DNA of 64,000 nt from Aurantimonas aggregata (GTDB lineage: Bacteria > Pseudomonadota > Alphaproteobacteria > Rhizobiales > Rhizobiaceae): positions 1 to 64,000 of the forward strand of contig NZ_JAAAMJ010000016.1 of NCBI RefSeq assembly GCF_010500835.1. Direction: 5' to 3'. Below the pieces are notes generated by a model. The model was not told the DNA's origin. It saw nothing but the letters and a program-made list of their open reading frames with translations, and ran no database searches. A program made the translations under genes and the position numbers. Shown piece after piece: positions 37,666-46,478 of the stretch (positions within the stretch are counted from its first letter, which is position 1; each line of letters opens with the position of its first letter).

Positions 37666-38946
37666 ATGGAACTCACCATCCTCTTCGGGACCTTCGTGTT
37701 CCTGTTGCTGATCGGCACGCCGATCGCCTTCTGTCTCGGCATCGCCTCGCTGGCGACGGTCATGTATATCGGCATCCCGCCGCTGATCGTCTTCCAGCGG
37801 CTGAATTCCGGCCTCAGCGTCTATGCGCTGCTCGCCATTCCGTTCTTCATCTATGCCGGCGACCTGATGGTCCGCGGCGGCATCGCCGGAAGGCTCGTCG
37901 CCTTCGCCGGCTCGCTCGTCGGCCACGCCCGCGGCGGCCTCGGGCAGGTGAACGTCGCGGCGTCGACGCTGTTCGGCGGCGTGTCGGGCTCGGCGGTCGC
38001 GGATGCCTCGGCCATCGGCGGCCTGATGGTGCCGCAGATGGAAAAGCGCGGCTACGGCGCCGACTACGCGGTGAACATCACCGTCGTCTCCTCGATCATC
38101 GCGCTGATGATGCCGCCGTCGCACAACATGATCATCTATTCGATCTCGGCCGGCGGCACGATCTCGATCGCCGACCTGTTCACAGCCGGCGTCGTGCCGG
38201 GGCTGCTGCTCGCCGCGAGCCTGATGGTCGTCAGCTGGTGGGTGGCGGTCCGTCGGGGATACCCGACCGAAAGCTTCCCCGGCTGGCGGATGGTGGCCAT
38301 CCTGTTCGTCGGCGCCATTCCCGGCCTGCTGTTGATCGGCATCATCTTCGGCGGGGTGCGCTCGGGCGTCTTCACGGCGACGGAAAGCTCGTGCATCGCG
38401 GTCGTGTACGCCGTGGTGGCGACGATCATCTGCTATCGCTCGCTCAGCTTCCATGATTTCACCCAGGCAACCCTCGGGGCGGTCCGCACGACGGCCATGG
38501 TCCTGCTGATCATCGGCATGGCGGCTGCCTTCGGCTGGCTGCTCGCCTATCTGCGGGTGCCGGCCGAACTCGTCGCCTTCATGAAGAGCGTGTCGGACAA
38601 CCCGTTCGTCATCCTCCTGATGGTCAACGTGATGCTGCTCGGCCTCGGCTCGTTCATGGACATGTCGCCGCTGATCATCATCACGACGCCGATCTTCCTG
38701 CCGGTTGTCACCGCCTATGGCGTCGACCCGGTGCAGTTCGGGGTGATCATGGTGCTCAATCTCGGCATCGGCCTCTGCACGCCGCCGGTCGGCGCGGTGC
38801 TCTTCGTCGGCTGCGCCATCGGCAAGATCTCGGTCTGGCAGGCGATGCGCTCGATCTGGCCGTTCTACGGCGCCGCGGTCTTCGTGCTGGCGCTGGTCAC
38901 CTACGTCCCGGCCGTGTCGCTCTGGCTGCCGTCGCTGTTCCGGTGA
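37666..38946 (+). CDS. dctM: TRAP transporter large permease DctM (system 2)
   Basis: A 426-aa, 12-helix permease. PIAFCLGIASLATVMYIG, LLAIPFFIYAGDLMVRGGI, FGGVSGSAVADASAIGGLM, MMPPSHNMIIYSISAGG and GLCTPPVGAVLFVGCAIG are DctM landmarks. The frame is open from a TTG at 37648, but the ATG at 37666 gives the family N terminus and avoids overlapping dctQ. It is followed after 4 bp by the UxuB-like gene. Confidence 0.92.
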   Translation: MELTILFGTFVFLLLIGTPIAFCLGIASLATVMYIGIPPLIVFQRLNSGLSVYALLAIPFFIYAGDLMVRGGIAGRLVAFAGSLVGHARGGLGQVNVAASTLFGGVSGSAVADASAIGGLMVPQMEKRGYGADYAVNITVVSSIIALMMPPSHNMIIYSISAGGTISIADLFTAGVVPGLLLAASLMVVSWWVAVRRGYPTESFPGWRMVAILFVGAIPGLLLIGIIFGGVRSGVFTATESSCIAVVYAVVATIICYRSLSFHDFTQATLGAVRTTAMVLLIIGMAAAFGWLLAYLRVPAELVAFMKSVSDNPFVILLMVNVMLLGLGSFMDMSPLIIITTPIFLPVVTAYGVDPVQFGVIMVLNLGIGLCTPPVGAVLFVGCAIGKISVWQAMRSIWPFYGAAVFVLALVTYVPAVSLWLPSLFR

Positions 38947-38950
38947 TCGC

Positions 38951-40438
38951 ATGAATAGACTGTCGCTCCGGACGCTGCCGGACCTGGATCGCCAGGTCCG
39001 GAGGCCCACCTACGATCCGCGCACGACGGCGGCCGGCATCGTGCATCTCGGCGTCGGGGCGTTCCACCGCGCCCATCAGGCGGTGTATCTCGACGACATC
39101 CTCGCCGACGACCCGCAATGGGCGATCGTCGGCGCCTCGCTGCGCCGAGCCGACATGCGCGACGCGCTAGCCGCGCAGGACAATCTCTTCACGGTCGCCA
39201 TCCGCTCCGGCGACGAGACCAGGCTGCGCGTCGTCGGCTCGCTGAAGGCGATCCACGTCGCGCCGGAGAACCCTGAAGCGCTGCTGGCCGCGATGTGCGA
39301 CCCTGCGGTGCGCATCGTCTCGATGACCGTCACGGAAAAGGGCTATTGCCACGACCCGGCGACCGGCGATCTCGACCCGACGCATCCCGATGTTGCCGCC
39401 GATCTCGCCCGGCCGCGTGCCCCGATTTCGACGCCCGGCCTGCTGGCGGAGGCGCTGCGGCGGCGACGCGAGGCGAAGATCGTCCCGTTCACGGTGATGC
39501 CTTGCGACAATCTGCCGGAAAACGGGCCGACCGTGCACCGGATCGTCGCGCAATACGCCGCGCTGATCGATAGCGGCCTCGCGCGCTTCGTCGAGAACGA
39601 CGTCGCCTTCGCCGGAACGATGGTCGACCGGATCGTGCCGGCGACGAGCGAGGCGGATATCGCCGAGATTGCGGCGACACTCGGCGTCGCGGATGCCTGG
39701 CCGGTGATGACCGAGCCGTTCACCCAATGGGTGATCGAGGATCGCTTTCCGACCGGACGCCCGGACTTCGCTTCCGTCGGCGTCGAGATGGTCAGCGATG
39801 TCGAGCCGTTCGAGCGGATGAAGCTGCGGATGCTCAACGGCTCGCACTCGACGCTGGCCTATCTCGGCTATCTCGCCGGCTACGAGACGGTGTCAGAAAC
39901 CATGGCCGATCCGGCCTTCGAGCGGCTGGTCCGAGACCTCATGAGCGAGGAGGTCATCCCAACGCTCGACGTGCCCGGCGCCGACCTCGGGGCCTATCGC
40001 AACGCGCTCGTCCAGCGCTTCAACAACCCTGCGCTGAAGCATCGGACCTGGCAGATCGCCATGGACGGATCGCAGAAACTGCCGCAGCGGTTGCTCGGCA
40101 CGGTTCGCGACCGGCTCGCCGCCGGGGCGCCGATCGGCCGGCTGGCGCTCGGCGTCGCCGCCTGGATGCGCTATGTCACCGGCATCGACGAGAAGGGCGC
40201 GGCGATCGACGTCAGGGACCCGCTGGCCGACCGGCTGAAGGCGATCGGCGAGGCGGCCGGCCGCGATCCCGAGAAGCTCGCTGCGGCCTATCTCGGCGTC
40301 GAGGAGATCTTCGGTCGCGACCTGGCGGGCTCGGATGCTTTCGTTCGCCCCGTCGTCGCCGCACTCGCGGCGCTTCTCGATCGCGGCGCCGCGGCAACCG
40401 TTTCGGAATACGGCCGCGGCGGAGCCGCAACGGCCTGA
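38951..40438 (+). CDS. uxuB: Mannitol dehydrogenase family protein, probable fructuronate reductase
   Basis: A 495-aa NAD-dependent long-chain dehydrogenase. The N-terminal GIVHLGVGAFHRAHQAVYLDD (by position ~29-49), the SMTVTEKGYCH stretch, NLPENGPTVHRIV and the catalytic KLRMLNGSHS block are family features. Members reduce fructuronate to mannonate (UxuB), tagaturonate to altronate (UxaB) or oxidise mannitol. The surrounding uxuA, uxaC and kdg genes support UxuB. Because no other reductase is present, it might also serve galacturonate. It overlaps nothing; 4 bp after dctM and 10 bp before kdgF. Confidence 0.88.
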   Translation: MNRLSLRTLPDLDRQVRRPTYDPRTTAAGIVHLGVGAFHRAHQAVYLDDILADDPQWAIVGASLRRADMRDALAAQDNLFTVAIRSGDETRLRVVGSLKAIHVAPENPEALLAAMCDPAVRIVSMTVTEKGYCHDPATGDLDPTHPDVAADLARPRAPISTPGLLAEALRRRREAKIVPFTVMPCDNLPENGPTVHRIVAQYAALIDSGLARFVENDVAFAGTMVDRIVPATSEADIAEIAATLGVADAWPVMTEPFTQWVIEDRFPTGRPDFASVGVEMVSDVEPFERMKLRMLNGSHSTLAYLGYLAGYETVSETMADPAFERLVRDLMSEEVIPTLDVPGADLGAYRNALVQRFNNPALKHRTWQIAMDGSQKLPQRLLGTVRDRLAAGAPIGRLALGVAAWMRYVTGIDEKGAAIDVRDPLADRLKAIGEAAGRDPEKLAAAYLGVEEIFGRDLAGSDAFVRPVVAALAALLDRGAAATVSEYGRGGAATA

Positions 40439-40448
40439 AGGAGAGAAC

Positions 40449-40781
40449 ATGAGCAATGCTACCGCACAGACCGCCGGCGCGTGGACGCAGGTGGACGAGA
40501 AGGTCCGGCGGCGGATCCTGTCGCACACGCCGGAGATGATGGTCGTCGAGGTCGAGTTCCAGCCCGGCGGCTACGGTCCGCCGCACGCCCACCCGCATCT
40601 GCAGTCGACCTACGTGAAATCCGGCAGCTTCGACTTCACGATCTCAGGCGAGATGCGGACGATCGGCGAGGGCGACAGCATCGTCGTGCCGTCGAACGCC
40701 GTGCATTCCTGCCAGAGCGCCAGTGGTGGTGGACTGATCGACGTCTTCGCCCCGGCGCGGGAAGACTTCCTCACGCCCTGA
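40449..40781 (+). CDS. kdgF: KdgF-like cupin, unsaturated uronate linearising protein
   Basis: A 110-aa single-domain cupin. PHAHPHLQSTYVKSGSFDF gives metal-binding His residues and Glu/Gln positions, and the second cupin motif has SIVVPSNAVHSC. KdgF opens 4,5-unsaturated uronate monomers from pectin or alginate lysis to DKI/DEH. GGAGAG precedes the ATG. Its place right before kduI-kduD matches that role. Confidence 0.88.
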   Translation: MSNATAQTAGAWTQVDEKVRRRILSHTPEMMVVEVEFQPGGYGPPHAHPHLQSTYVKSGSFDFTISGEMRTIGEGDSIVVPSNAVHSCQSASGGGLIDVFAPAREDFLTP

Positions 40782-40802
40782 CATCCGGCCTGCCACCGAT
40801 TT

Positions 40803-40828
40803 ACCCACGGCACCGCGGCGCCGTGGGT
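40803..40828 (+). terminator. Intercistronic hairpin between kdgF and kduI
   Basis: ACCCACGGC (40803-40811) and GCCGTGGGT (40820-40828) form a 9-bp stem around a GC-rich loop. No T-tract follows, so it may tune downstream expression or protect mRNA. Confidence 0.65.
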
Positions 40829-40860
40829 GCACCTACCAGACACCTGAAGGACGAGACCCC

Positions 40861-41685
40861 ATGAAGATCGAAACACGCCAGGCGATCGACCCGCGCCACG
40901 CCAAGACCCTCGACACCGAAGGGCTGCGCGCTGAGTTCCTGATGGCGGGGCTGTTCCAGCCAGGCGAGATCAGCCTCGTCTACAGCCATTACGACCGGCT
41001 GATCGTCGGGGGTGCCGTGCCGGCCGGCGGCGAACTCGTGCTGGACAGCGCCAAGGAGACCGGCACGCCGGGCTTCCTCGACCGGCGCGAGGCGGTGGTG
41101 GTCAATGTCGGCACGGCGGGCAACGTGCGAACGGGGAGCGGCGCCTACGATCTCGGACATCGCGACATGCTCTATGTCGGGCTCGGCGACGCGCCGCTGA
41201 CCTTTTCCGGCGAGGGCGCCCGCTTCTACATCCTCTCGGCGCCGGCGCATCGCCGCTTCGACACGCGGCTGGTGACGATCGACGCCGCCAAGCGGGTCGA
41301 TCTCGGCGCCGCCGAGACGTCCAACGACCGCTCGATCTTCCAGTTCGTGCATCCCGACGTGATGGAGAGCTGCCAGATCGTCGTCGGCATGACGACGCTG
41401 CACAACGGCTCGGTCTGGAACACGATGCCGGCGCATCTCCATGACCGCCGCTCGGAAGCCTATCTCTATTTCGACCTGCCGGAAGAGGCGCGGGTGTTCC
41501 ACATGATGGGCGATCCGGCCGAGACGCGGCATCTGGTGGTCAAGAACGAGGACGCGGTGCTGTCGCCGCCCTGGTCGATCCATTGCGGCGCCGGCACCGC
41601 CTCCTACACCTTCATCTGGGCGATGGCCGGCGACAATGTCGACTATCGCGACGTCGACATGGTCGCCATGAGCGACCTCAAATGA
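40861..41685 (+). CDS. kduI: 4-deoxy-L-threo-5-hexosulose-uronate ketol-isomerase
   Basis: A 274-aa cupin-fold isomerase that converts DKI to 2,5-diketo-3-deoxygluconate. The zinc ligands lie in NTMPAHLHDRRSEAYLYFDL (His, His, Glu) and PPWSIHCGAG (His). The N-terminal RQAIDPRHAKTLDTEGLR and FLDRREAVVVNVG are KduI blocks. A strong hairpin lies 33 bp upstream. Its stop overlaps the kduD start (ATGA). Confidence 0.94.
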   Translation: MKIETRQAIDPRHAKTLDTEGLRAEFLMAGLFQPGEISLVYSHYDRLIVGGAVPAGGELVLDSAKETGTPGFLDRREAVVVNVGTAGNVRTGSGAYDLGHRDMLYVGLGDAPLTFSGEGARFYILSAPAHRRFDTRLVTIDAAKRVDLGAAETSNDRSIFQFVHPDVMESCQIVVGMTTLHNGSVWNTMPAHLHDRRSEAYLYFDLPEEARVFHMMGDPAETRHLVVKNEDAVLSPPWSIHCGAGTASYTFIWAMAGDNVDYRDVDMVAMSDLK

Positions 41686-42440
41686 GCGGACGCTTCGACC
41701 TTTCCGGCAAGCGCGCCTTCGTCACCGGCGCCAATACCGGCATCGGGCAGGGCATCGCCGTCGCGTTGGCCGCGGCCGGCGCGACGGTGGCCTGCGCCGG
41801 TCGTTCGCCGATGGCCGAGACGCAGGCGGCGATCGCTGCCGCCGGCGGTGCGGCGAGCGAATGGCTGGGCGATCTCGCCGACAAGGACGTCGCGGTCGGC
41901 CGGTTCGAGGCGGCAGCCGCCGAGCACGGGGCCTTCGACATCCTGATCAACAATGCCGGCATCATCCGCCGGGCCGACGCGGTGGACTTCACCGAGGCGG
42001 ACTGGGACGACGTGCTCGATCTCAACCTGAAGACGGCTTTCTTCCTGTCGCAGGCCTTCGGCAAGGCAGCGATCGCGGACGGGCGGCGCGGCTCGATCGT
42101 CAACATCGCCTCGGTGCTGACCTTCCAGGGCGGCATCCGCGTTGCCAGCTACACCGCCTCCAAGCACGGCATCGCCGGTGTCACCAAGCTGCTCGCCTGC
42201 GAGTGGGCCGGCAAGGACATCAACGTCAACGCCATCGCGCCGGGCTACATCGTCACCAACAATACAGCTGCCTTGCGCGACGATCCCGACCGGACCGCCG
42301 CGATCCTGTCGCGCATTCCGGCCGGTCGCTGGGGCGAGGCCTCCGACATCGGCGGCGCGGCGGTGTTCCTGGCGTCGGATGCGGCGCGCTACATCCACGG
42401 CGCCGTGCTGCCGGTGGATGGCGGCTGGCTCGCCCGCTGA
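41682..42440 (+). CDS. kduD: 2-dehydro-3-deoxy-D-gluconate 5-dehydrogenase
   Basis: A 252-aa classical SDR that reduces 2,5-diketo-3-deoxygluconate to KDG, the step after KduI. Cofactor motif TGANTGIG, NNAG in ILINNAGIIRR, catalytic Ser in IVNIASVLTF, and YTASK (Tyr and Lys). FDLSGKRAFVTGANTGIGQG and the C-terminal YIHGAVLPVDGGWLAR are typical of KduD. The start overlaps the kduI stop by 4 bp. Last gene of the + strand uronate operon, 7 bp from the convergent SMP-30 gene. Confidence 0.93.
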   Translation: MSGRFDLSGKRAFVTGANTGIGQGIAVALAAAGATVACAGRSPMAETQAAIAAAGGAASEWLGDLADKDVAVGRFEAAAAEHGAFDILINNAGIIRRADAVDFTEADWDDVLDLNLKTAFFLSQAFGKAAIADGRRGSIVNIASVLTFQGGIRVASYTASKHGIAGVTKLLACEWAGKDINVNAIAPGYIVTNNTAALRDDPDRTAAILSRIPAGRWGEASDIGGAAVFLASDAARYIHGAVLPVDGGWLAR

Positions 42441-42447
42441 GCAGCGG

Positions 42448-43326
42448 CTACAGCAGCACCTTCGGCTCGTGCCGGCCCTTGACCGGCAGGTCGAGCACGA
42501 AGGTCTTGCCGGCATCGGGGTCTTCCCGACGTTCGGCATCGGACAGCCCGCTCCAGGCGGAGGTGACGATCAGCCGGTCGGCGCTCTGGCCGACGAAGGC
42601 CGGACAGGTGACCCGGCTTGCGCCGATGGCGATGGAGCCGATGCGGGTGCCGCCCGGCGCGTAGGTGTCGAGCATGCCCGAGCCCCAGCGGGCGTTCCAG
42701 ACCTGCCCCTCGGCGTCGCAGACCGAGCCGTCGATGCCGCCCTCGCGGCTCGTGTGATCGAAGAACAGCTGCGGTTCGCCGATCGGCAGGCCGTTATCCG
42801 GGTCGATGTCGACGCGCATCAGCCGGTAGTTCTTGGTGTCGGTGAAATAGGCGATGCACCCGTCCGGCGAGAAGCAGATGGAATTCGGAATGCCGATGCC
42901 GGGATAGAGCTGGCGCATTTCGCCGGCCCGGTACCAGTAGATGGCGCCGAGCCCTGCCTCGCCGTCGATGCCCATCGTGCCGACCCACAGCGCGCCGGAG
43001 GGATGCACGCGGCCGTCATTCGAGCGCGTGGCGGCGTTTTCCGCCTCCATCGGCCTGTGCAGCGACAGCCGGCCGCTGCGCCGGTCGCGGACGTAGAGCC
43101 CGTCCTGCGCCGCCATCAGCTGGCGGTCGCCGTCGATGACCGCCAAGACGCTCGCCATGAAGGGCAGGGGATGGACAGTCGCCTCGTCGGCATCCGTCGG
43201 CTTCTCGAGCAGCGCCTTGCCCTCGATGTCGAACCACCAGGCGGTGCCGGTCGCCGGGTCGTAGGTTGCGCCCTCGCCGAGCCGGCAGGCGATGCTGGAA
43301 AACACGCCGACCTTCACATCCGTCAT
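42448..43326 (-). CDS. SMP-30/gluconolactonase family protein
   Basis: A 292-aa six-bladed beta-propeller lactonase. Metal ligands are suggested by LGEGATYD (Glu), ATRSNDGRVHPSGALWVG (Asn/Asp), GIPNSICFSPDG (Asn) and GGIDGSVCDAEGQVW (Asp). These enzymes hydrolyse sugar acid lactones such as glucono-, galactono- or arabinonolactone. GGGAGGAATCGAA precedes the ATG. It lies between the uronate operon and the DUF1045/PHP pair and could belong to either; the - strand order PHP, DUF1045, SMP-30 would allow one transcript. Confidence 0.88.
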   Translation of the reverse strand: MTDVKVGVFSSIACRLGEGATYDPATGTAWWFDIEGKALLEKPTDADEATVHPLPFMASVLAVIDGDRQLMAAQDGLYVRDRRSGRLSLHRPMEAENAATRSNDGRVHPSGALWVGTMGIDGEAGLGAIYWYRAGEMRQLYPGIGIPNSICFSPDGCIAYFTDTKNYRLMRVDIDPDNGLPIGEPQLFFDHTSREGGIDGSVCDAEGQVWNARWGSGMLDTYAPGGTRIGSIAIGASRVTCPAFVGQSADRLIVTSAWSGLSDAERREDPDAGKTFVLDLPVKGRHEPKVLL

Positions 43327-43384
43327 TTCGATTCCTCCCGGTCAGGACAGTCTGCACGAGGCAAGAACGGCAGCACGTGGCAAG

Positions 43385-44092
43385 TCAAGCGACAAGCGCG
43401 CCCGCGACCTCCGTCCGGTCGCGACGGGGATCGAACGGATGCATCGAATGCAGCCGGAACGGCGCGCCGGGCTCCGGCTCGACGAAGATCGCCAGCCGGT
43501 CGATCGCGATCGGGGCGCCGTCGAGCGCGCCGAAGTGCTTGGCGAGCCGCTTCCCGACCTTGGCCTGGTCCTTCGCATCGACGGACCCGGTCAGAGTCAT
43601 GTGGAAGCGGAAATCGTTGAACACGTAGGGATAGCCCCATTCGGCCAGCTGTTCGCGCTGGCGCTCGCTCAGCTTGTCCGGATTACGGCGCCGGATGTCC
43701 TCTTCGCTCATCGGCGCCCGCATCGGCTCGAACGTCCGCACGACTGCGGCGGCGAGTTCCACGAGCGCCACCGGCGGTGTTTCGGGGACGAAGGCGAAGA
43801 ACGATCCCAGCCGGTCGATGACCAGCGCATCGATCGCGACGGCGTCGCGGGAGGCGCAGAAGGCGGCCAGGCGGGCATCGAGATCGGCGAGATCGGTATC
43901 GTCGGCGAGGTGGAACGGCGCCTTCATCGTGGCGTGGAAGCCGTAGCGCGCCGGCTGCTCGACGAGGGGATCGAGGCGCTTGTCGCGCGGCCGCGTCGGC
44001 TCCCCGTCGAAGGCGCCGCGGCCAAGCCATTCCGCCGCCGCCCGTGTCAGGGGGGCTCCGGCGGGCGGCGTAAAGTAGATGGCGGCGCGCAT
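43385..44092 (-). CDS. DUF1045 (TIGR03223) protein, 2H-phosphoesterase-like, phosphonate-associated family
   Basis: A 235-aa protein with two HxT motifs: FHATMKAPFHL (~residue 54) and FHMTLTGSV (~residue 165). These are the paired catalytic histidines of the 2H phosphoesterase (LigT-like) superfamily. The family is called putative phosphonate metabolism protein because it often lies in phn operons. Here no phnG-M lyase genes are present; it follows a PHP metallohydrolase. I start at the ATG at 44092 (MRAAIYFTPP); a GTG at 44104 is possible and no strong ribosome site is visible. A role on a cyclic phosphate or phosphodiester is inference. Confidence 0.82.
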   Translation of the reverse strand: MRAAIYFTPPAGAPLTRAAAEWLGRGAFDGEPTRPRDKRLDPLVEQPARYGFHATMKAPFHLADDTDLADLDARLAAFCASRDAVAIDALVIDRLGSFFAFVPETPPVALVELAAAVVRTFEPMRAPMSEEDIRRRNPDKLSERQREQLAEWGYPYVFNDFRFHMTLTGSVDAKDQAKVGKRLAKHFGALDGAPIAIDRLAIFVEPEPGAPFRLHSMHPFDPRRDRTEVAGALVA

Positions 44093-44227
44093 GGGCGGGG
44101 TCACAGTCAGCTTGGTGGGGCGGCGGCCGCAGGAGGCGCCACGGGGAACCGCATATTGTCTTGCGGCGGGGCGGACATAGGCCCCTCGACGCGATTTGCC
44201 CAGCGCTGGCCGGTCCGCGTGGCGGGC

Positions 44228-45127
44228 TCAGAGCCAGATCGGGTTCGACCAGGCGCGGTGGCCGGCGGCATCGGTCACCACCACCCGGCACCAGTCGCCG
44301 GCAAACCGCGACAGCGGCAGGGTGGCTCTGGTCAGCTGGCGGCCGGTCGCGCATTCGGCCCGCGAACCGCGCCCGACGAGCGAGACCGTGACGGCCGGCG
44401 AGGAGGTGATCTCGATCTGGTCGGCTTCGACGACGATATCGAGGATCGCCGGCCCTTGCGTCGAGTAGTAGGCGCCGGCCTTCATCGCCGCGAGCAGCGC
44501 CTCGGGCTCGTTTGCCTCGGCCTTCACCATCATCCAGCCGCCGTTGTAGTCGGCCAGCTTGAAATGCGCGTCGTCGGCGGCGTAGCCGGTCAGGCGATGG
44601 CCTTCGTTGAGCAGCGCGTCGAGCAGCATCGTGCCGTCGCCGCGGGCGCATTCGACGTCGCAGCCGGTGTTCCAGATCTCGACTGCATGGGCGATGCCGG
44701 CCATCTGGCGTCCGTCCTCGATGGTCAGAGACGACCATTGCGGATGGGCGATTCCGAGGAAGGCGCCGGCGGCCACGGCCCGCGCCGCCAGCGCGACGGC
44801 ATCCTCGTCCGGCTCGAGCGGCGCGAAGTCGAGCGGCAGGCCGCAGGCCAGGAGGTGCCAGATCTCGCCGTGGCTGTTCTCGGGCGCGTGGATCTCGGCG
44901 CCGAAGATGGTCGTCAGCCGGTTGCTGCGGAAGGCCGTCGTGTCGGTGACGGGAAAGCCGAAGCGCTCGAGGAAATGGTCCGACAGGCAGAGAAAGTCGT
45001 AGCCGGCCTCCTCGTAATGGCGGCAGACCGATTGCGGCGAAAGCGCGCCGTCGGAGCGATCCGAATGTGTGTGGATGTTGCCGCGATGGAAGCGGCCGGC
45101 AGCCGTGAAGGCGGACAATCCGGTCAT
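44228..45127 (-). CDS. PHP-domain (CehA/McbA-like) metallohydrolase
   Basis: A 299-aa protein with a full set of PHP-type metal ligands: NIHTHSDRSDG (HxH, Asp), CLSDHFL (Asp-His), a Glu in FGAEIHAP, His in LGIAHPQWS, and GYAADDAHF (Asp-His). The C-terminal ~80 residues look like an extra beta domain. Relatives include phosphoesterases and the carbaryl hydrolases CehA/McbA. AGGAAAAAAG precedes the ATG. No signal peptide is seen, so it should act in the cytoplasm on what the divergent ABC importer brings in. Substrate unknown. Confidence 0.83.
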   Translation of the reverse strand: MTGLSAFTAAGRFHRGNIHTHSDRSDGALSPQSVCRHYEEAGYDFLCLSDHFLERFGFPVTDTTAFRSNRLTTIFGAEIHAPENSHGEIWHLLACGLPLDFAPLEPDEDAVALAARAVAAGAFLGIAHPQWSSLTIEDGRQMAGIAHAVEIWNTGCDVECARGDGTMLLDALLNEGHRLTGYAADDAHFKLADYNGGWMMVKAEANEPEALLAAMKAGAYYSTQGPAILDIVVEADQIEITSSPAVTVSLVGRGSRAECATGRQLTRATLPLSRFAGDWCRVVVTDAAGHRAWSNPIWL

Positions 45128-45235
45128 CTTTTTTCCTGCTCTTGCCGGATAACGGGTTACCGGTGCTTAATATCGGATTGATGACGGATCGTCGCCGAAG
45201 CATCTCGCCGATCACCAGTGGATTGCGGCGAGAGA

Positions 45236-45253
45236 GCGACATCCAAGTGTCAT
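45236..45253 (+). promoter_or_regulatory. PHO-box-like element in the PHP/ABC divergent promoter
   Basis: GCGACAT (45236-45242) and GTGTCAT (45247-45253) are separated by CCAA, the 7-4-7 layout of a PHO box, with 4/7 and 6/7 matches to CTGTCAT. It ends 90 nt before the binding-protein ATG, almost the same distance as the ugp PHO box (89 nt). Match quality is moderate, so chance cannot be excluded. Confidence 0.5.
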
Positions 45254-45255
45254 GT

Positions 45256-45275
45256 GCCGGTGCTAACGCACCGGC
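45256..45275. promoter_or_regulatory. Hairpin/palindrome next to the PHO-box-like element
   Basis: GCCGGTGC (45256-45263) and GCACCGGC (45268-45275) flank TAAC. This perfect 8-bp inverted repeat may be an operator or part of the 5' leader. A related GGTTACCGGTGC lies ~100 bp upstream. Confidence 0.4.
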
Positions 45276-45343
45276 GCTCCGAGTGAGACGACTGGGGTTG
45301 ACCGCCTTCGCCGATCCGGCGGAAGGCCAGAGAGGGTTTCCGC

Positions 45344-46468
45344 ATGAACAGCTCCTGCAAACGCGTCGCGGCATTGACCGCGATCCTGTCGCTTTCCACC
45401 AGCGCGGCCTTTGCCCAGACGGCCGACGGCGCGGCGATGTCGATGGACGAACTTGTCGCCGCGGCCAAGGAAGAAGGCCAGCTGACGACGATCGCCCTGC
45501 CGCACGACTGGTGCAATTACGGCGAGATGATCGCGGGCTTCAAGGAGAAGTACGGGATCGCCATCAACGAGCTCAACCCGAATGCAGGCTCCGGCGACGA
45601 GATCGAGGCGATCAAGGCCAACCAGGGCAATACCGGCCCGCAGGCACCGGACGTCATCGACGTCGGCCTCTCCTTCGGCCCGGCGGCGCAGGCCGAGGGC
45701 CTGCTGATGCCCTACAAGGTCTCCACCTGGGACGAGATCCCGGACGACGCCAAGGATGCCGACGGCCACTGGTACGGCGATTATTACGGCGTTCTTTCCT
45801 TCCAGGTGAACAAGGACATCGTCGACGAGGTTCCGCAGGATTGGGACGACCTCCTGAAGCCGGAATTCGCCAATTCGGTCGCGCTTTCGGGCGACCCGCG
45901 CTCGTCGAACCAGGCAATTCAGGCTGTCTACGCCGCCGGCCTGGCTGCCCAGCCGGACGGTGACGGCGCTGCCGTCGGACAGGCCGGTCTCGACTTCTTC
46001 AAGCGGCTCAACGAAGCCGGCAATTTCGTGCCGGTGGTCGGTTCGACCGCGACCTTGGCACAGGGCACGACGCCGGTGCTCATCCACTGGGACTACAACG
46101 CGCTTTCCTCGCGCGACACGCTGGGCGATAACCCGCCGACCGAAGTCGTCGTGCCGGCTTCCGGCGTCGTCGCCGGCGTCTACGTTCAGGGCATCAGCGC
46201 CTACGCGCCGCATCCGAACGCCGCCAAGCTCTGGATGGAGTATCTCTACTCGGACGAGGGCCAGCTGACCTGGCTGAAGGGTTACTGCCACCCGATCCGC
46301 TTCAATGCCATGTCGGCCGCCGGCAAGATCCCGCAGGACCTGCTCGACGCGCTGCCGCCTGCGGCCTCCTACGAAGCCGCGAAGTTCCCGACCCTCGAGG
46401 AACAGGACGCGGCCAAGACGGCAATCACCACGCAGTGGGACAGCGTCGTCGGCGCCACCGTTCAGTAA
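45344..46468 (+). CDS. ABC transporter substrate-binding protein, Fe3+/polyamine/aminoethylphosphonate type
   Basis: A 374-aa periplasmic family-1 binding protein with signal peptide (cleavage after STSAAFAQ, ~residue 25). PDVIDVGLSFGPAAQAEG, WYGDYYGVLSFQVNKD, VPQDWDDLLKPEFANSVAL and ALSGDPRSSNQAIQAVYAAG are typical of this cluster, which includes PotD-like, AfuA-like and PhnS-like proteins. GGAAGGCCAGAGAGG lies upstream of the ATG. It is followed by a hairpin, two permeases and an ATPase. The divergent PHP and DUF1045 genes and the PHO-box-like site suggest an organophosphorus ligand (inference). Confidence 0.88.
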   Translation: MNSSCKRVAALTAILSLSTSAAFAQTADGAAMSMDELVAAAKEEGQLTTIALPHDWCNYGEMIAGFKEKYGIAINELNPNAGSGDEIEAIKANQGNTGPQAPDVIDVGLSFGPAAQAEGLLMPYKVSTWDEIPDDAKDADGHWYGDYYGVLSFQVNKDIVDEVPQDWDDLLKPEFANSVALSGDPRSSNQAIQAVYAAGLAAQPDGDGAAVGQAGLDFFKRLNEAGNFVPVVGSTATLAQGTTPVLIHWDYNALSSRDTLGDNPPTEVVVPASGVVAGVYVQGISAYAPHPNAAKLWMEYLYSDEGQLTWLKGYCHPIRFNAMSAAGKIPQDLLDALPPAASYEAAKFPTLEEQDAAKTAITTQWDSVVGATVQ

Positions 46469-46478
46469 TCTGAACATG

